Positions 42,160 to 53,304 of a stretch of 64,000 nucleotides of DNA are shown here, piece by piece. How positions within the stretch are numbered: position 1 is the first letter of the stretch; each line of letters starts with the position of its first letter. A program made the position numbers and the translations under genes. The stretch lies in contig CM060950.1 in NCBI GenBank assembly GCA_030765055.1, positions 269,581,089 through 269,645,088 on the forward strand. Reading direction: 5' to 3'. A model generated the notes under the pieces. That model saw nothing but the letters and a program-made list of their open reading frames with translations, searched no databases and was not told the origin of the DNA. This DNA is from Mantis religiosa. Taxonomy: Eukaryota > Arthropoda > Insecta > Mantodea > Mantidae.

Positions 42160-42860
42160 ATTGAAAGGGTGGAGTTAAGACTGAAAAATTCAGTGCCATA
42201 GCCAGGATTTGAACCACGGATCTTTTGGTCTCCATCCAGCTGCTCTTAACCATTGAGCTACTATAGCCATCGTGCCAGCATGACATTAAATTCTCTAATT
42301 GACTCATGTTTTTCCCAGTAAACCACTAGGAGTTATCATAAATCCATGAGACAACTACCTTAATGGCGACTTACTATGCTGTAAGTACTTTAAGGCCTGG
42401 GCTTTATAGTTCAGACCACTATTAGGTACAATTAATCAAAATTAATTGTTCTTTCACACTGACCGTGTGTAGGATGCACTATGAAAGGGTAGAGTCAGAC
42501 TGAAATGTTCAATGCCATAGTCGGGATTTGAACCACAGATCTTCTGATCTCCGTCCAGCCACTCTTAACCATTGAGCTACTATGGCCAACATGCCGGCAT
42601 GACATTAAATTCTCCAACTGACTCGTGTTTTTCCCGGTAAATAGGAATTCTCATAAACACATGAGACAACTACATTAATGGCAACTTACTATGCTGTAAG
42701 TACTTTAAGGCCCAGGTTTTATAGTTCAGACCACTATTAGGTACAATTAATAGAAGATCCGTGCTCAAATTCCAGCTATGGCATTTAATTTTTCAGTCTG
42801 ACTCTACCCTTTCATAATGCGTCCTACACAGCTAGTGTGAAAGAACAATTTATTTTCATT
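42160..42860 (-). repeat. SINE-A tandem (two units plus inverted tRNA half)
   Basis: Unit 1 (about 42160-42475) and unit 2 (about 42480-42745) each carry the minus-strand tRNA-like head (TAGCTCAATGGTTAAGAG, then GGTTCAAATCC). They share the tail GACTGAAAAATTCA and body TTACTATGCTGTAAGTACTT. From about 42752 the tRNA 3' half and tail follow in the opposite orientation (GCTCAAATTCCAGCTATGGC, then TTTTTCAGTCTGACTC). The compound at 338-931 has the same architecture. Confidence 0.8.
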
Positions 42861-43153
42861 AATTAAGTATTGTTCGTTTCTTGAAGTTTTATATTTCTGT
42901 CATTTATTTTACACTCTTCAAACAGTTGTTGGATGTGGTATTTTGTCATGTTTATTTTGAAACAATTTTTCATTTACTGTTGCTACTTTGGTTTTTTATG
43001 GGATTTTATGTCATTATTGTAAACATTTTCAAGTCCTCCTAAGCTTTCTTTTATGATAAATTACAGTATTTAAACTGAATGTAATGTTATTTTACTTTAA
43101 AATACAAATATCTAAATTTCTTCTTACATGTATAGAAAAACAAGTATATCTTT

Positions 43154-43235
43154 AAATTAATTGGGAGTCGATTAATAACACAAAACAACACTCACTTTTT
43201 GTGTTTTGTGTTATTAATCTACTCCCAATTAATTT
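43154..43235. repeat. Short palindrome, 33-base arms
   Basis: Left arm 43154-43186 and right arm 43203-43235 pair with one or two mismatches around AATTGGGAGTCGATTAATAA. The sequence just right of it (CACTGTTTTCAACACTTCC) recurs inverted at about 49661-49720 next to the same GAGTCGATTAATG motif, so a small dispersed repeat family is involved. Confidence 0.75.
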
Positions 43236-43660
43236 AATTTATACAACACTGTTTTCAACACTTCCATGAAAGGATTTAAGTATATCTTTGTAATTAATTG
43301 TAAACATTCCACAAGAAAGTTTTTAAATTTGTGTTTTCTCAGGAAATAAAATTAGTGTTTATTCTCCTTTCTTGTATATCTGTTATCAAATTTAAACTGT
43401 TAGAAAGTGATTACTCGACAAAGGTGTTTGTGGAAGAAGAAAAGGTTTACTAATTGCTATTTTATGTAGTTACACAATTCTAAGTACTTTTGAGTCTTAA
43501 ATTGTAAATTTAAAGCGTTTAATCTGAGTAATGTGTTATATTGCTCTTAAAAATCATCTGTGGTCCAGCTTTAGTTTCGTCAGGAATGCAGATAATAAAA
43601 ACACAAACAACATATTTCACTAAATACGTAAAATATGAAGCTATTAACAGTGATGCAAAC

Positions 43661-44304
43661 AAATATATACAAATATAATAATTTGTAACTTAAAAAAACT
43701 TCACTTATCTTACAAGAAATGCATGACCGTTTTCTTACAAATTGACTAGGATCACGATTTTGTGAATATCTCATTCACATCATCAGCTTGAACCATTAAC
43801 AACCTTGTTAGCGTTGCCATCGCTAGATGTCACTATGTTTATTTTAGTATTACCATCATCTGAAAATGAAACAAATTTAAAAACAGAATCGACTGCCGGT
43901 ATTTCAGAATTCATTACACGATGTTTATTTTTTAAAATAAATATCTTTTCCCAAACCATTCAACCTATTGGACCATTTAATTGTTTTAGTAATTTAACTT
44001 CTGGATTTACTTCATGGTTAAATGATAAAAATGATCTGCTATGACCAATTTATCAGTTTATTCTTAATGTTAGGAAAATGCTCTTTCGTTCTTGTTTCCA
44101 AATTAAGTTTTGTCTTACCTGTATAAACTTTATCACAATCAAAACAATTAAATTGATAAATGCCAGATTTTTTTACCATCAGGAATTTTATCTTTTTTAG
44201 AGTAATGCAGTAAATTTTTAATACTATATTTATTTTGAGGAAATAAAGTTATACCAAACTCTTAAAAAAAATTTTGAAAATGTTTATTAACTCAAGGATG
44301 GTAA
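43661..44304 (-). pseudogene. PLE-2 left arm: GIY-YIG end of a Penelope-like element
   Basis: On the minus strand this arm encodes a decayed GIY-YIG nuclease end and 3' flank. It is the inverted counterpart of 44390-45022 over about 640 bases at high identity (for example GTTCAAGCTGATGATGTGAA in both). A frame near 44040-44200 reads with the same FNCFDCDKVYTGKTKRNLET core as the right arm. Confidence 0.85.
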
Positions 44305-44389
44305 TTAAATTTTTTAAAATTATTATTCTTTTATTTAATATTTCTACCCTTAAAAAAATAAAGGATGATTATTATTTAAAAAAAATAAG

Positions 44390-45022
44390 TTACCATCCTT
44401 GGGTTAATAACCGTTTTCAATTTTTATTTTAAAGAATTTGGTATAACTTTAGTTCCTTAAAATAAATATAGTATTACAAATTTACAGCATTACTCTAAAA
44501 AAGATAAAATTCCTGATAGTAAAAAATCTGGTATTTATCAATTTAATTGTTTTGATTGTGATAAAGTTTATACAGGTAAGACAAAACGTAATTTGGAAAC
44601 CAGAACGAAAGAGCGTTTTCCTAACATTTAGTATAAACAAACTGATAAATCGGCCATAGTGGATCATTTTTGATCATTTAACCATGAAATAAATCCAGAA
44701 GTTAAATTATTAAAACAATTAAATGGTCCAATAGATTTAATGGTTGGGGAAAATATATTTATTTTAAAAAATAAACATCGTGTAATGAATTTTGAAATAC
44801 CTGCAGTCGATTCTGTTTTTAAATTTGTTTTATTTTCAGATGTTGGTAGTACTAAAATATAGCGACATCTAGCGACGGTAATGTTAACAAGATTGTTGAC
44901 GGTTCAAGCTGATGATGTGAATGAGAGATTCACAAAATCGCGATGCTAGTCAATTTGTAAGAAAACGGTCATTTCTTATAAGTGAAGTTTTTTAAGTTAC
45001 AAATTTATTATATTTGTATATA
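44390..45022 (+). pseudogene. PLE-2 right arm: GIY-YIG end of a Penelope-like element
   Basis: The plus-strand frame from about 44495 reads SKKSGIYQFNCFDCDKVYTG, then KTKRNLETRTKERF. This has the GIY and YTG (YIG) motifs and the conserved Arg of the GIY-YIG endonuclease that ends Penelope-like ORFs, with a CxxC insert typical of the family. A stop after FPNI is followed by KSAIVDH and a C-terminal tail ending SDVGSTKI. There is no RT upstream: about 85 AT-rich bases separate it from its mirror copy. Both copies are 5'-truncated and face outward from a shared centre. Confidence 0.85.
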
Positions 45023-45038
45023 AACATATTTCACTTTT

Positions 45039-45200
45039 AGTTAATTGATGGAAATTAATCATTTCTTCACACTAGCCATATATGGGCTAAGTTTTTGATA
45101 GTCAACATGAAAAATTCAGTGCCATGAATGGAAATCAGGAGATCTGTGGTTCAAATCCCCGCCATGGCATTGAATTTTTCATGTTGACTCTATCTAACAT
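45039..45200 (-). repeat. SINE-A remnant with inverted ends
   Basis: Begins AGTTAATTGATGGAAATTAA directly beyond PLE-2. The segment GATAGTCAACATGAAAAATT (near 45098) is mirrored by a matching inverted segment ending GTTGACTCTATC (about 45165-45196). The B-box GGTTCAAATCCCC is on the plus strand. It is a collapsed form of the compound seen at 338-931. Confidence 0.7.
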
Positions 45201-45350
45201 ATTGCACATTTCAAATCAAGAAAAGTATGAATAGGAATATAACTATTTTATTGCACCCTTACTCCTAAACTTGGCTGGACCAAAGTCAGTTTTGTAACAT
45301 TTACAACAAAAGATATACAGAAATAGCAAACATTCCCACAAAACAAAATA

Positions 45351-45640
45351 TATTGTATAATCTTGCTGCTTGAAAGGTTAACCTGTCTTTATCTTTGTTA
45401 ATAGAAACCTCTCAGATAATGCACTGATTATTCTCGGAAGAGTGAGAGGGCTACTGGCATGTTTCTCAGACATTTGCTAAGCACTAATGAATGCATCACT
45501 TCAGCCAATGGAATGCACAGGAATCACAAATGACAGATAGGTGCCATGATCACATGGAGTAATCAGTGTATTTCTGAGAGGTTTCTGTTAACAAAGATAA
45601 AGCCAGGTTAACCATTTGAGAAGCAGGATAAATACCATAG
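45351..45640. repeat. MITE with long terminal inverted repeats
   Basis: The best-matched terminal repeats run from GGTTAACCTGTCTTTATC (45376 onward) to the inverted GATAAAGCCAGGTTAACC ending at 45613, about 42 bases each. Weaker pairing extends outwards to about 45351 and 45639. The interior has no ORF. No TSD could be fixed. Confidence 0.75.
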
Positions 45641-46079
45641 CTGATTTTTTTTAAATTTTGTTTCTGTGAAACTGTCATATGAAATCAGTAGAATATTACT
45701 ACTGTTTACTAGCTGTTTCACAAAAAGATACTTCCATGTCATTTTATGATTCATTTCCAGAAATTTCAGAATTTCAGGTGTATCTAAGAAGTTACCTACC
45801 CAGCTCACACTGCACTCCTAATTTGGTTCATAGATATTCATTGCCATTATCTGTTTGCTCTTGGATACTGTTGTTTTCTGCTTCTTCAGACACTGTCTTG
45901 CAAAATTTAGCACATGGGCTTTTGATAAATCTGTTACTGCTTCGACAGTTTTCTTCCTTAACATAAACTTTTGTCTGGTTTCACTTTTAAAGTGGGTAAT
46001 CCGGTTTTCTTTAAACCCGGTCTACTTTTCTTGATATCTAGAAATTCACTTTTAAGCCAGGAGTAGGACGACCATATTT

Positions 46080-47060
46080 TTTTTTTAAACAAAATAAGAT
46101 AAATGCTATGTATCTTTGACAAAAAATAAGGGAGATTAGGAGCACTTCAAATTTTCACCAAAAAATTATTGCAGTATTTGTAAATGATAACTATTTAATT
46201 ACACATCACCACACCACAAATACTACAAGGATTTTGCGTAGTTTGTCATTTTTAGCAAATTAAAAGAATTCATTACATAAGGAAAATTTATAGCATCTTG
46301 CAATTCAGATGTGATTAGTTTGTACTACTACTATTCCTTACATCTGTCCTCTTGTTATTCATTAGGGAAAATATTCTTTCGGTCTGAGCATTACTTCCTG
46401 GTATACTCATAACATAATCACCAGTTTACCCAAGTCCTTGAAATTCACATTATATGATTTCAAACTGGTGAGCTGCTAATGCTACCCTCTAAAGAGAAAG
46501 CACATTTACTTGCATCATTAGAACTACAAAATTCCTCATATAATTCATCTTCATTCACATAATCCAGCTGGACACATTCCACAACTTCCTGCATGTCATT
46601 GAATGTTAATTCCCTTTTTAGACATAGTGGAATTAAACACTTTAAACTATCATCAAATTTGTTGACTAAGGAAGAACATAAAAAATCATAGAATACAGTG
46701 AAATTTTTCCTACCGAACAATATCTCTTCCTTTCTCTGTCCAACTTTACTAATTAGCAACTATACAGCTTCATGAGATTTCATAAAACTAAGATCAGAAT
46801 TCTCCAAATACTTTGCTTTTTGAATGAAAACATTTCCAGTATTTACAAAGAAAGTAATATAAGCCTGAACAGTTGTGTTTATTTCTGCATTTTCATTGCA
46901 AAAATACTGGAAGGAACTAATGAAAGAAAGGAAGTGGAGGCGTGGAGCAAACATTCATTGCAGCAAACATTCATTGCAGCAAACATTCATTGTGTCCATT
47001 GGTTTGCAGACAAGAAACACAGATTTCTGCTGTCCAATGTTTCAATGCATTCTGGCCATG
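46080..47060 (-). pseudogene. hAT-like transposase remnant 3, with dimerisation domain
   Basis: Minus-strand order: the ORF 46954-46760 (FVNTGNVFIQKAKYL), the ORF 46759-46460 (ISKVGQRKEEILFGRKNFT, acidic C-terminus), then about 46415-46300 VMSIPGSNAQTERIFSLMNN, followed by KRTDVRN. The last is the SNAxxERxFS core of the hAT C-terminal dimerisation domain. Stops after it and an N-terminus that cannot be traced make it dead. It belongs to a different hAT lineage from the CGGBP1-like remnants at 9.8 and 62 kb. Confidence 0.7.
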
Positions 47061-47344
47061 CACGCAGAATTTAAATCCTTGAAAAATATTTGTACATATG
47101 TATGTAAAAAGATAAAAAATATTACAAATGGGAGAAAAATACACAGTGAGCCTGAAAATACGGGAGCTGGGAGATTATGAAAAAATAGGCTCAAATACGG
47201 GAAATCCCAGGAAATACAGAAGAGTTGGTCACCATAGCCAGGAGGTAATTTCAAAGTCATTTGGAATGAAATGCTAGAACAACAGAATTTCAGGTAGGCT
47301 CAAAATGACAAAGACTTGTTCTATTCAGGCTTTAAACCTGCATA

Positions 47345-47660
47345 GTCATCCATCTTGATTTGGAATTTATGAACAGTTATTCCTAAATCTACATTTGTGA
47401 TGTTTGAGCACCCAAAAGTACTGGACATTTCTGACAGATTGGCACAAAAACTAGCACATACTGAAATACAAGTTGCTTGTCCGTACAATAATTGCAGAGA
47501 ACGGCAGGTGACCAGGGTTTTGTGATGTCACTACATTGGAAGGCTCGTTCTTTGAATTTGCAAGAAAGAAGCATCCTGGAAACATGGGGGTTTCACTGTT
47601 GTATTTTCTAAACAAAATTTTTATTCTGAGTGTCCATGATTTTAAGTTACCGAAGCTTCA
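47345..47660 (+). repeat. Direct repeat, copy 1
   Basis: About 300 bases matched in the same orientation at 48275-48580 with roughly 20-25% visible difference. Shared anchors include GATGTTTGAGCAC, GAACGGCAGG and CACTACRTTGGMAG. Identity of the repeat is unknown. Confidence 0.65.
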
Positions 47661-48274
47661 ATATATGGTATATGGCTATTTAAAATTTCTATACTATTCT
47701 ATCTTGTCAACATGTGTTTTAAGTGGTAAGTGAGTAAATTATTGCTTATTTCAAAGTTTATCATTACTAGCGCTCAGCATTTGCAAAGTTTGTTTTCTTT
47801 AGAAAAAAGACTTTGTCTGCTTATATGAAATATGTTTCATGCTTTCTGGAGCAAAATGTACTAATTTGATAATACCTATAGTTGCCAATTTTCATAGTGT
47901 GTGCCTTTTAGGAATGTAAGGATCTATTATCTTTTTTTATAATGAACTTCTAACAATTTCACTCTATGGAAATTTAATTATTTTTCTTACCGGCAATTAT
48001 TTATTAATTTGGTAACTTTATTATTGCTATTTGAATCCTGAGCCAATAAGCCATTGCTGACAACATGCTTGAGGACGTTGGAAGTATATGCAATCCTTTC
48101 CTAACGTCAGCAGTTACATTGTTTTATTTAATAATAAAACCAACTACTTAGCTCAGTAAAGCATGATAGATGATCAGCTAGAAAACACTATTGGTTTATG
48201 TCTGGAAAATCAATTGTTTTACTATTAACTCATTGCTTGGTTCTTTAATACAAATTTGAGTCTGCTTGGTGATC
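47661..48274. other. Spacer between the direct repeats
   Basis: AT-rich, no supported gene. Confidence 0.5.
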
Positions 48275-48580
48275 AATCTCATCTTGGAAACTAGTGAACA
48301 TGTATTTCTAAATCTACATTTGAGATGTTTGAGCACTTTCTACAGATTGAATGCAATCTTTGCATACATTGAGACACAAGTTGCTCGACCGTACAATGAT
48401 TGGAGTGAACGGCAGGCAACTAGGGTTCTGTAACTTCACTACGTTGGCAGCCTCATCAGTTATTCTTCAAATTTGTGAGGACAAAGCATTGTTGAAACAT
48501 GAAGTTTTCACTGCTGCATTTTACTAAAAATCTTTACTCAGAGTCACTTAATATTAAATTTTTGGTATCTTCAAATTGGG
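48275..48580 (+). repeat. Direct repeat, copy 2
   Basis: Counterpart of 47345-47660, offset by about 930 bases. May be ends of one element or an old tandem duplication. Confidence 0.65.
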
Positions 48581-50280
48581 AAACCAGTTCCTCTAGCATT
48601 TCTGGATTTGTTTCACATCATCTTTCCCAAATATTAAGTAATCAGAGAGAATCAGATACTAAATGCAATAGCTGCTGTCATACAGAAGATACAAATTTAT
48701 GGTACATATATTTTGCACATGTACTTAATATTTGATCCACTCCTTACATTTGCATTAACAGCCAGCTCAAGAAAACTAAATGTATTCAGTTTTGTTGTAT
48801 TCTGCAAGACATAGTGATCCTTACTTTCTTTTCTAGATTTGACATTAAAACTCACTATATATGTTTCAGACTCTATAATGTCCTTAAGTACAAGACATAT
48901 TTTCATTGAATTCCTCCATTCCCTTCATACACATCTTGAATGTTCTGAAAGTTAGTGCTGAAATCCTCTTCAGCAGTTAAGTGTTGCTGCATTTGTTATA
49001 CAAACAATATTTTGCTTATGGTTTGAAAGATTTACATCCCCTGATACAGCAAATGTGTAGAAACCATCTTTTCCAAATGCTAAGCTGTGCTATTTGAAAT
49101 ATCTTTGAAATTTTTCTAATAGGTGAATTTATTATAACTTTTTTACCATTTATTTATGAATGAATTTTATTGGGTATATTTGAGTCTAATTACATATTAC
49201 ACATATAATTTTCCTTAGATTTGGAGTACTTAAATTTATCTTAGAATCTCATATAGCCAAACACTGTGGATATATTAAGGTGACACTATTCCATCTCCAA
49301 TTTCCATTTTGTCATGTTTGTTTCCTGACTTTTCAGTAAACTATAGTTTGTTTCAGAATTGAAGAGCTTTGTTTATGTTTACATGTCGCTATTGGAAGTA
49401 AATGGGGGTAAAGGAGTGGAGTAAATGGAATTACTCCCAGCGGTAAGCTGGTTTACTAAATCATTTCAACCTGACCTTCAGTCAGGTAGGAACATTTAAA
49501 TACATGTTCAGTGTAACCCATGCATGGACTTCACTAGCAATACTAATGGAACACACTTATTTTTTGGTTTAATATGGTGCTTTTGAGGACCGTCCTGAGC
49601 TCGCGCGGAGTGTGACTAGGTTGGTTCATTATGAAGTGAACCAACAGATACATTTCTTCTTGGAAGTGTTGAAAACAGTGCTGTTGAGTGTCATTAATCG
49701 ACTCCCTTTAAATTTAATTAAACAGATACATGTCAGTGGTGGTACACAAATAAGTGACGAGACGAGAAACAAGCTGTGCTGTTTTAATTGCTGATGGAAA
49801 AAAAAGTAATGAAAGTTCTTTCCTTCTGTGCATTGCAGAAAGAACATAAGCAACCAGTTATACCACTAATTCAAAAGAGATCGTTACAAACCAGGTCATA
49901 ATGGTTAAAAAAAAAAAAAAAAAACCTGCCTCATTATAAGATGATTTCTCAAAATGTGCATATGTCAAAAAAATAAACCTTTTGTACACAGGTTAGAAGA
50001 AAGTCTCCACTGTTTGAGACTTGCATTTTCACGCAAAAAGTGAACTAGATTTTAAAAGCTGTCATCCTTTTATCTAATGCTACTAGAGTTTGGTATTTAT
50101 TTATTCATTCCCCCCTCCCCCCCCCCCCCAGAAATATAGAGAAAAATCTTAGAAGGGAATGATGTCGTGGAAATTAGATGAATCCTATGTGTATGAAAAT
50201 TACATTGTGACTAAATGTGGGCAGAATAAGCATGACTCTGATGTTCTACATTACACTAACCCTGGCAGGCAAATTATTAT
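48581..50280. other. Unassigned, with a repeat match near 49661-49720
   Basis: Non-coding as far as I can see. The segment 49661-49720 (GTGTTGAAAACAGTGCTG, then ATTAATCGACTCCC) is the inverted relative of 43190-43270. A-run at 49903-49924 and C-run at 50109-50130. Confidence 0.5.
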
Positions 50281-50282
50281 TA

Positions 50283-50356
50283 AAATAAAAGTGAATCAAG
50301 AGGATATTGATACATTGCTTCACTAACACTGTTTTTCACAGGACATGTTTCAAGAG
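50283..50356 (+). repeat. PLE-3 left inverted arm
   Basis: About 74 bases, reverse complement of 51899-51974 with few mismatches, including CATTGCTTCACTAACACTGT and CAGGACATGTTTCAAGAG. TTTCAAGAG followed downstream by ATCTTCACTTTGAAAC recalls other PLE ends. Confidence 0.85.
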
Positions 50357-51412
50357 CTGTTACTTCCATCTTCACTTTGAAACAGCCACTTTGAAACAAA
50401 AATTTATCAACCTTCAAAAGAAACAAGGATCAAACTCTCATAAAAAACAAGATACATTACTTTCAACTCAAAAACCAAACAAGTTCATATAAAAATTACT
50501 CAAATTTAAATGGAAAAACCAGTAATATGCACAAAAGCAGATAATGGTAACAAAATAGTGATCATGGATGAAGAGGACTATTTAAAAAAAAAATGGACAA
50601 AACTTTTAAGTGAAAAAGAATTTGTTAAACTAGAAAAAAAAACAATAAAGAAACCATGTAAATCTGTGGAATTAGCCATTAAAATAGTAAAATGATGACC
50701 AAAAAAGAAAAATTTAACAATAAAATAGACCATCCAAAAATACCATACTACAGTTTACCCAAAATACATAAACCTGAAATTACCCTCAGACATTGGTGCA
50801 CCCACTTACCAATTATCAAAATGGCTGGTTCAAATCTTCGAAAATTTAAATTGATAAATCTCTTGAACACAACTGTCAACTCTACAGATGCTGTAGTTTA
50901 TTGCAATGTCACTGCTTTATACCCAAGTATACCTACCACTGAGCTTATTCCACTTCTCAAAAACTGGCTGGAATCAATACAAGTAATCTCCGAAGAAATA
51001 AAAACTTTCACAACTTACAGAAATTTATATCAATCAGAATTTTTTTCAGTTTGAATGGACAGATCTACAAAAAGAAATATAGACATCAGTACTAAAGAAT
51101 ATATAAGAAACATTAAAAATGGTGAAATAGAAAAATCAGCAGTAGCTTTTCATTTTTTGAATACCAGACATGACATTAACTTGGAGACAACTTTAATAAA
51201 ACATGTTAATCATCCCATAGATCTTTCAGTATGGGAAAAATCTTCATTAACAAAAACTGTCACAGAATTATGAACTTGGAAACGCCACAACCAGACATCT
51301 CTGACAAATACAACAGGCCATCTACCAACGATACAGAGAAAGAGGAAACCACTACAACATGCACTAGTCGAGACTCAGCTGAAAATGGGAACAATGCTCC
51401 ATTCAATTCAAT
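50357..51412 (+). pseudogene. PLE-3: Penelope-like RT and GIY-YIG remnant
   Basis: The ORF 50510-50695 (TKADNGNKIVIMDEEDYLKK) matches the N-terminal KADKGxxxVVMD motif of Penelope RTs. The ORF 50692-51054 has PYYSLPKIHKPEITLR (the YGLPKIHK motif) and VVYCNVTALYPSIPTTELIP (the SFDVxSLYPSIP motif, in which the catalytic Asp has become Asn). The next ORF (51055-51273) has TKEYIRNIKNGEIEKSAVAF and a GIY-YIG C-terminal HFLNTRHDINLE segment. The RT YADD part and the front of GIY-YIG are deleted between the last two, so the element is short and inactive. Confidence 0.8.
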
Positions 51413-51834
51413 TTAATTTATTCATCCTTTAACTCTCCATACAAGATTGTGGACACATCAAAACAAAAATATTTACAAAATTTAAATACAGATATTACAA
51501 AAAACATGTATAAGAGTAAATGCCAAAATATAATAATATTACTTAACTTTCCAAATACTCTTGAATAGAATAAAAACATGCTTCACTTAAAAATTTATGT
51601 ACTTTCAAATTTAAAATCTTTTGGTTGTCAATCTTTTAAATAAAGAGGTAACTTATTGTACAGTTGGGTACCACTATAAGTGAAGGAATGTTTGTATAAT
51701 GTGGTATTATGACTAATTGCTAGTAGGTTTGAACTGTTTCTTGTATCATGCTGGTGTGTCACTGCATATGTTTTAAAGCAATCTAAACTAGCTTTTACAT
51801 GTAAAAGAACTTTGTATATGTATAAACATGGCAT

Positions 51835-51838
<4 letters not shown>
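51413..51838 (-). mobile_element. LINE 3' end adjoining PLE-3
   Basis: The minus-strand ORF 51948-51628 contains NNSSNLLAISHNTTLYKHSF-like sequence and YNKLPLYLKD, matching the C-terminus of the LINE at 24781-26314 (NTTLFKHTFEHNADLLRNKL followed by P). The 3' UTR runs left to a short AATTG-type repeat near 51405-51416. It is truncated on its 5' side by the (TA)n run. Confidence 0.7.

Positions 51839-51896
<58 letters not shown>
51839..51896. repeat. (TA)n microsatellite
   Basis: About 29 TA units between the LINE fragment and the PLE-3 right arm. Confidence 0.97.
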
Positions 51897-51898
<2 letters not shown>

Positions 51899-51899
<1 letters not shown>

Positions 51900-51974
51900 T
51901 CTTGAAACATGTCCTGTGAAAAACAGTGTTAGTGAAGCAATGTGTCAATATCTTCTCGATTCACTTTTATTTTA
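51899..51974 (-). repeat. PLE-3 right inverted arm
   Basis: Inverted counterpart of 50283-50356, 1.6 kb away. The LINE fragment and (TA)n lie between it and the PLE body. Confidence 0.85.
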
Positions 51975-52309
51975 ACTTGTGCTTCACTGTCTCTACGCTT
52001 CTTTAAATTTTTATACTTGGAATTATTATTGCTCATGCTGGAGGAAAAAATGGGTTTCTACCTGGGACAGCTTTGATATTTAAATCAGAAAAGTATGTAG
52101 ACAACATTGGTGTCTTACCAATACTGGGAAGCACACTGCTTGATGAATGATCAGATAAGTTTAATAATTAACTTGCATAGTGATAGTGGAAGTTGACAGA
52201 CAGTGAAATTGAGGATAAACCTATTGATACTGCAGATATTTCAACTACAGGGACAGAAGAATGTGACAGTGAAGGAACCAATATTGCTGACTCTGATGCA
52301 GTCAGAACC

Positions 52310-52545
52310 ATAGTTCAACAAGAACCATAGGATTGTTTTACATCAAGACAATGCGAGCGCACACACATCTTATCTAATAACAGAGTATTTGAAGTCGGCA
52401 GAAGAAGCCGTTGATGCTTTCAAAAACCATGTTTTGTAGGTGTCTCAAGAAGACTGAAATAAATGCTTTGACTAATGGGTTCAAATGCATGCAAAAATGT
52501 ATTGATCATAAAGGAGAGTATTTTGAAAAGCAATAAAGCAGTTTC
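52310..52545 (+). pseudogene. mariner transposase fragment
   Basis: Broken plus-strand frame: VLHQDNASAHTSYLITEYL (second catalytic Asp region of a mariner transposase) runs directly into SAEEAVDAFKNHVL, skipping the PDLAP-x-D motif. It then reads KCMQKCIDHKGEYFEKQ and a stop, the usual mariner C-terminus. An internal deletion removed about 30 codons including the third catalytic Asp. Ends were not found; Gypsy-B sequence begins within a few bases. Confidence 0.75.
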
Positions 52546-52548
52546 CCT

Positions 52549-53062
52549 GGCGTTCAGGGACTTGACGCTGCTGTCGGCCTTTCCCTCCAGGTTGTTTACG
52601 CGGTTCGCGAGGTTTCGACGTCTTCAACCATGGCATTCAGGGACTTGGCATTATTGTCGGCGTTTTCCTCTAGGTCATTGAAGCGGTTCGCCAGGTCCTC
52701 GACGCGCTCGTCCACTTGGCCCATCCGCTTGCCCAGCTCCGTCACGTCATCCCTCACGCCGGCCAACTGTTCCTCAAATTTGGCGGCGAGGACCTCGTTC
52801 GCCTCCTTCATTTCCGTGGCCAGACTGTCGTTCGCTGCCTTCATTTCTGTGGTTAATTCGGTCTTTATTTCTTTCAACTCTGCGGCCAGGTTGTTATTTG
52901 CCGCTTCTGTTTTTGTTGTTAACTCGTTCATCTTCGCGGCCAAGTTGTTATTTGCCGCTTCCGACTTCGCTGTTAATTCGTTCATCTTCTGCAAAAGCAT
53001 TTCCAATGCCGATTCCATGGCCATAATGTTCGGTGATGTTGTTATCCCCCTTCCTGACACCA
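52549..53062 (-). pseudogene. Gypsy-B partial second internal region (gag 5' part)
   Basis: Near-identical to 55135-55645. The ORF 53111-52596 (171 codons from a start inside the LTR) differs from its partner by about three residues. Gag proper starts at ATG 53023-53025 (MAMESALEMLLQKMNELTAK). It is a coiled coil with repeated NELTxKxEAANNNLAAK units. It is cut off at about 52549, where it meets mariner-derived sequence. It lies beyond the 3' LTR of Gypsy-B, so this is an LTR-sharing tandem. Confidence 0.85.
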
Positions 53063-53064
53063 GT

Positions 53065-53293
53065 TGTGACTTTGTGGGTTCGTGAAATAATAAAACGAGG
53101 TTACGAAACACAAAAACTACACTTTATTCTCCTCGAAATACACTGTTCACCATTACAAAATTGCTAGAACCTCAAAACCGTTTATTTTCTCTAACTCTAC
53201 ATTCAACTGTCTCTCGCTACCGGTAACGATTGGTTCCGAAGTTTTCCGAATCTCCACCGGCTTCGGCTTCGCGAGTCTACCGCCAGGGCGACA
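53065..53293 (-). repeat. Gypsy-B 3' LTR (shared with the partial second unit)
   Basis: 229 bp. On the minus strand it starts TGTCGCCCTGGCGG and ends CCCACAAAGTCACA. It contains AATAAAG-type signals near the end. Confidence 0.92.
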
Positions 53294-53304
53294 CTGCTTC
53301 CTCC

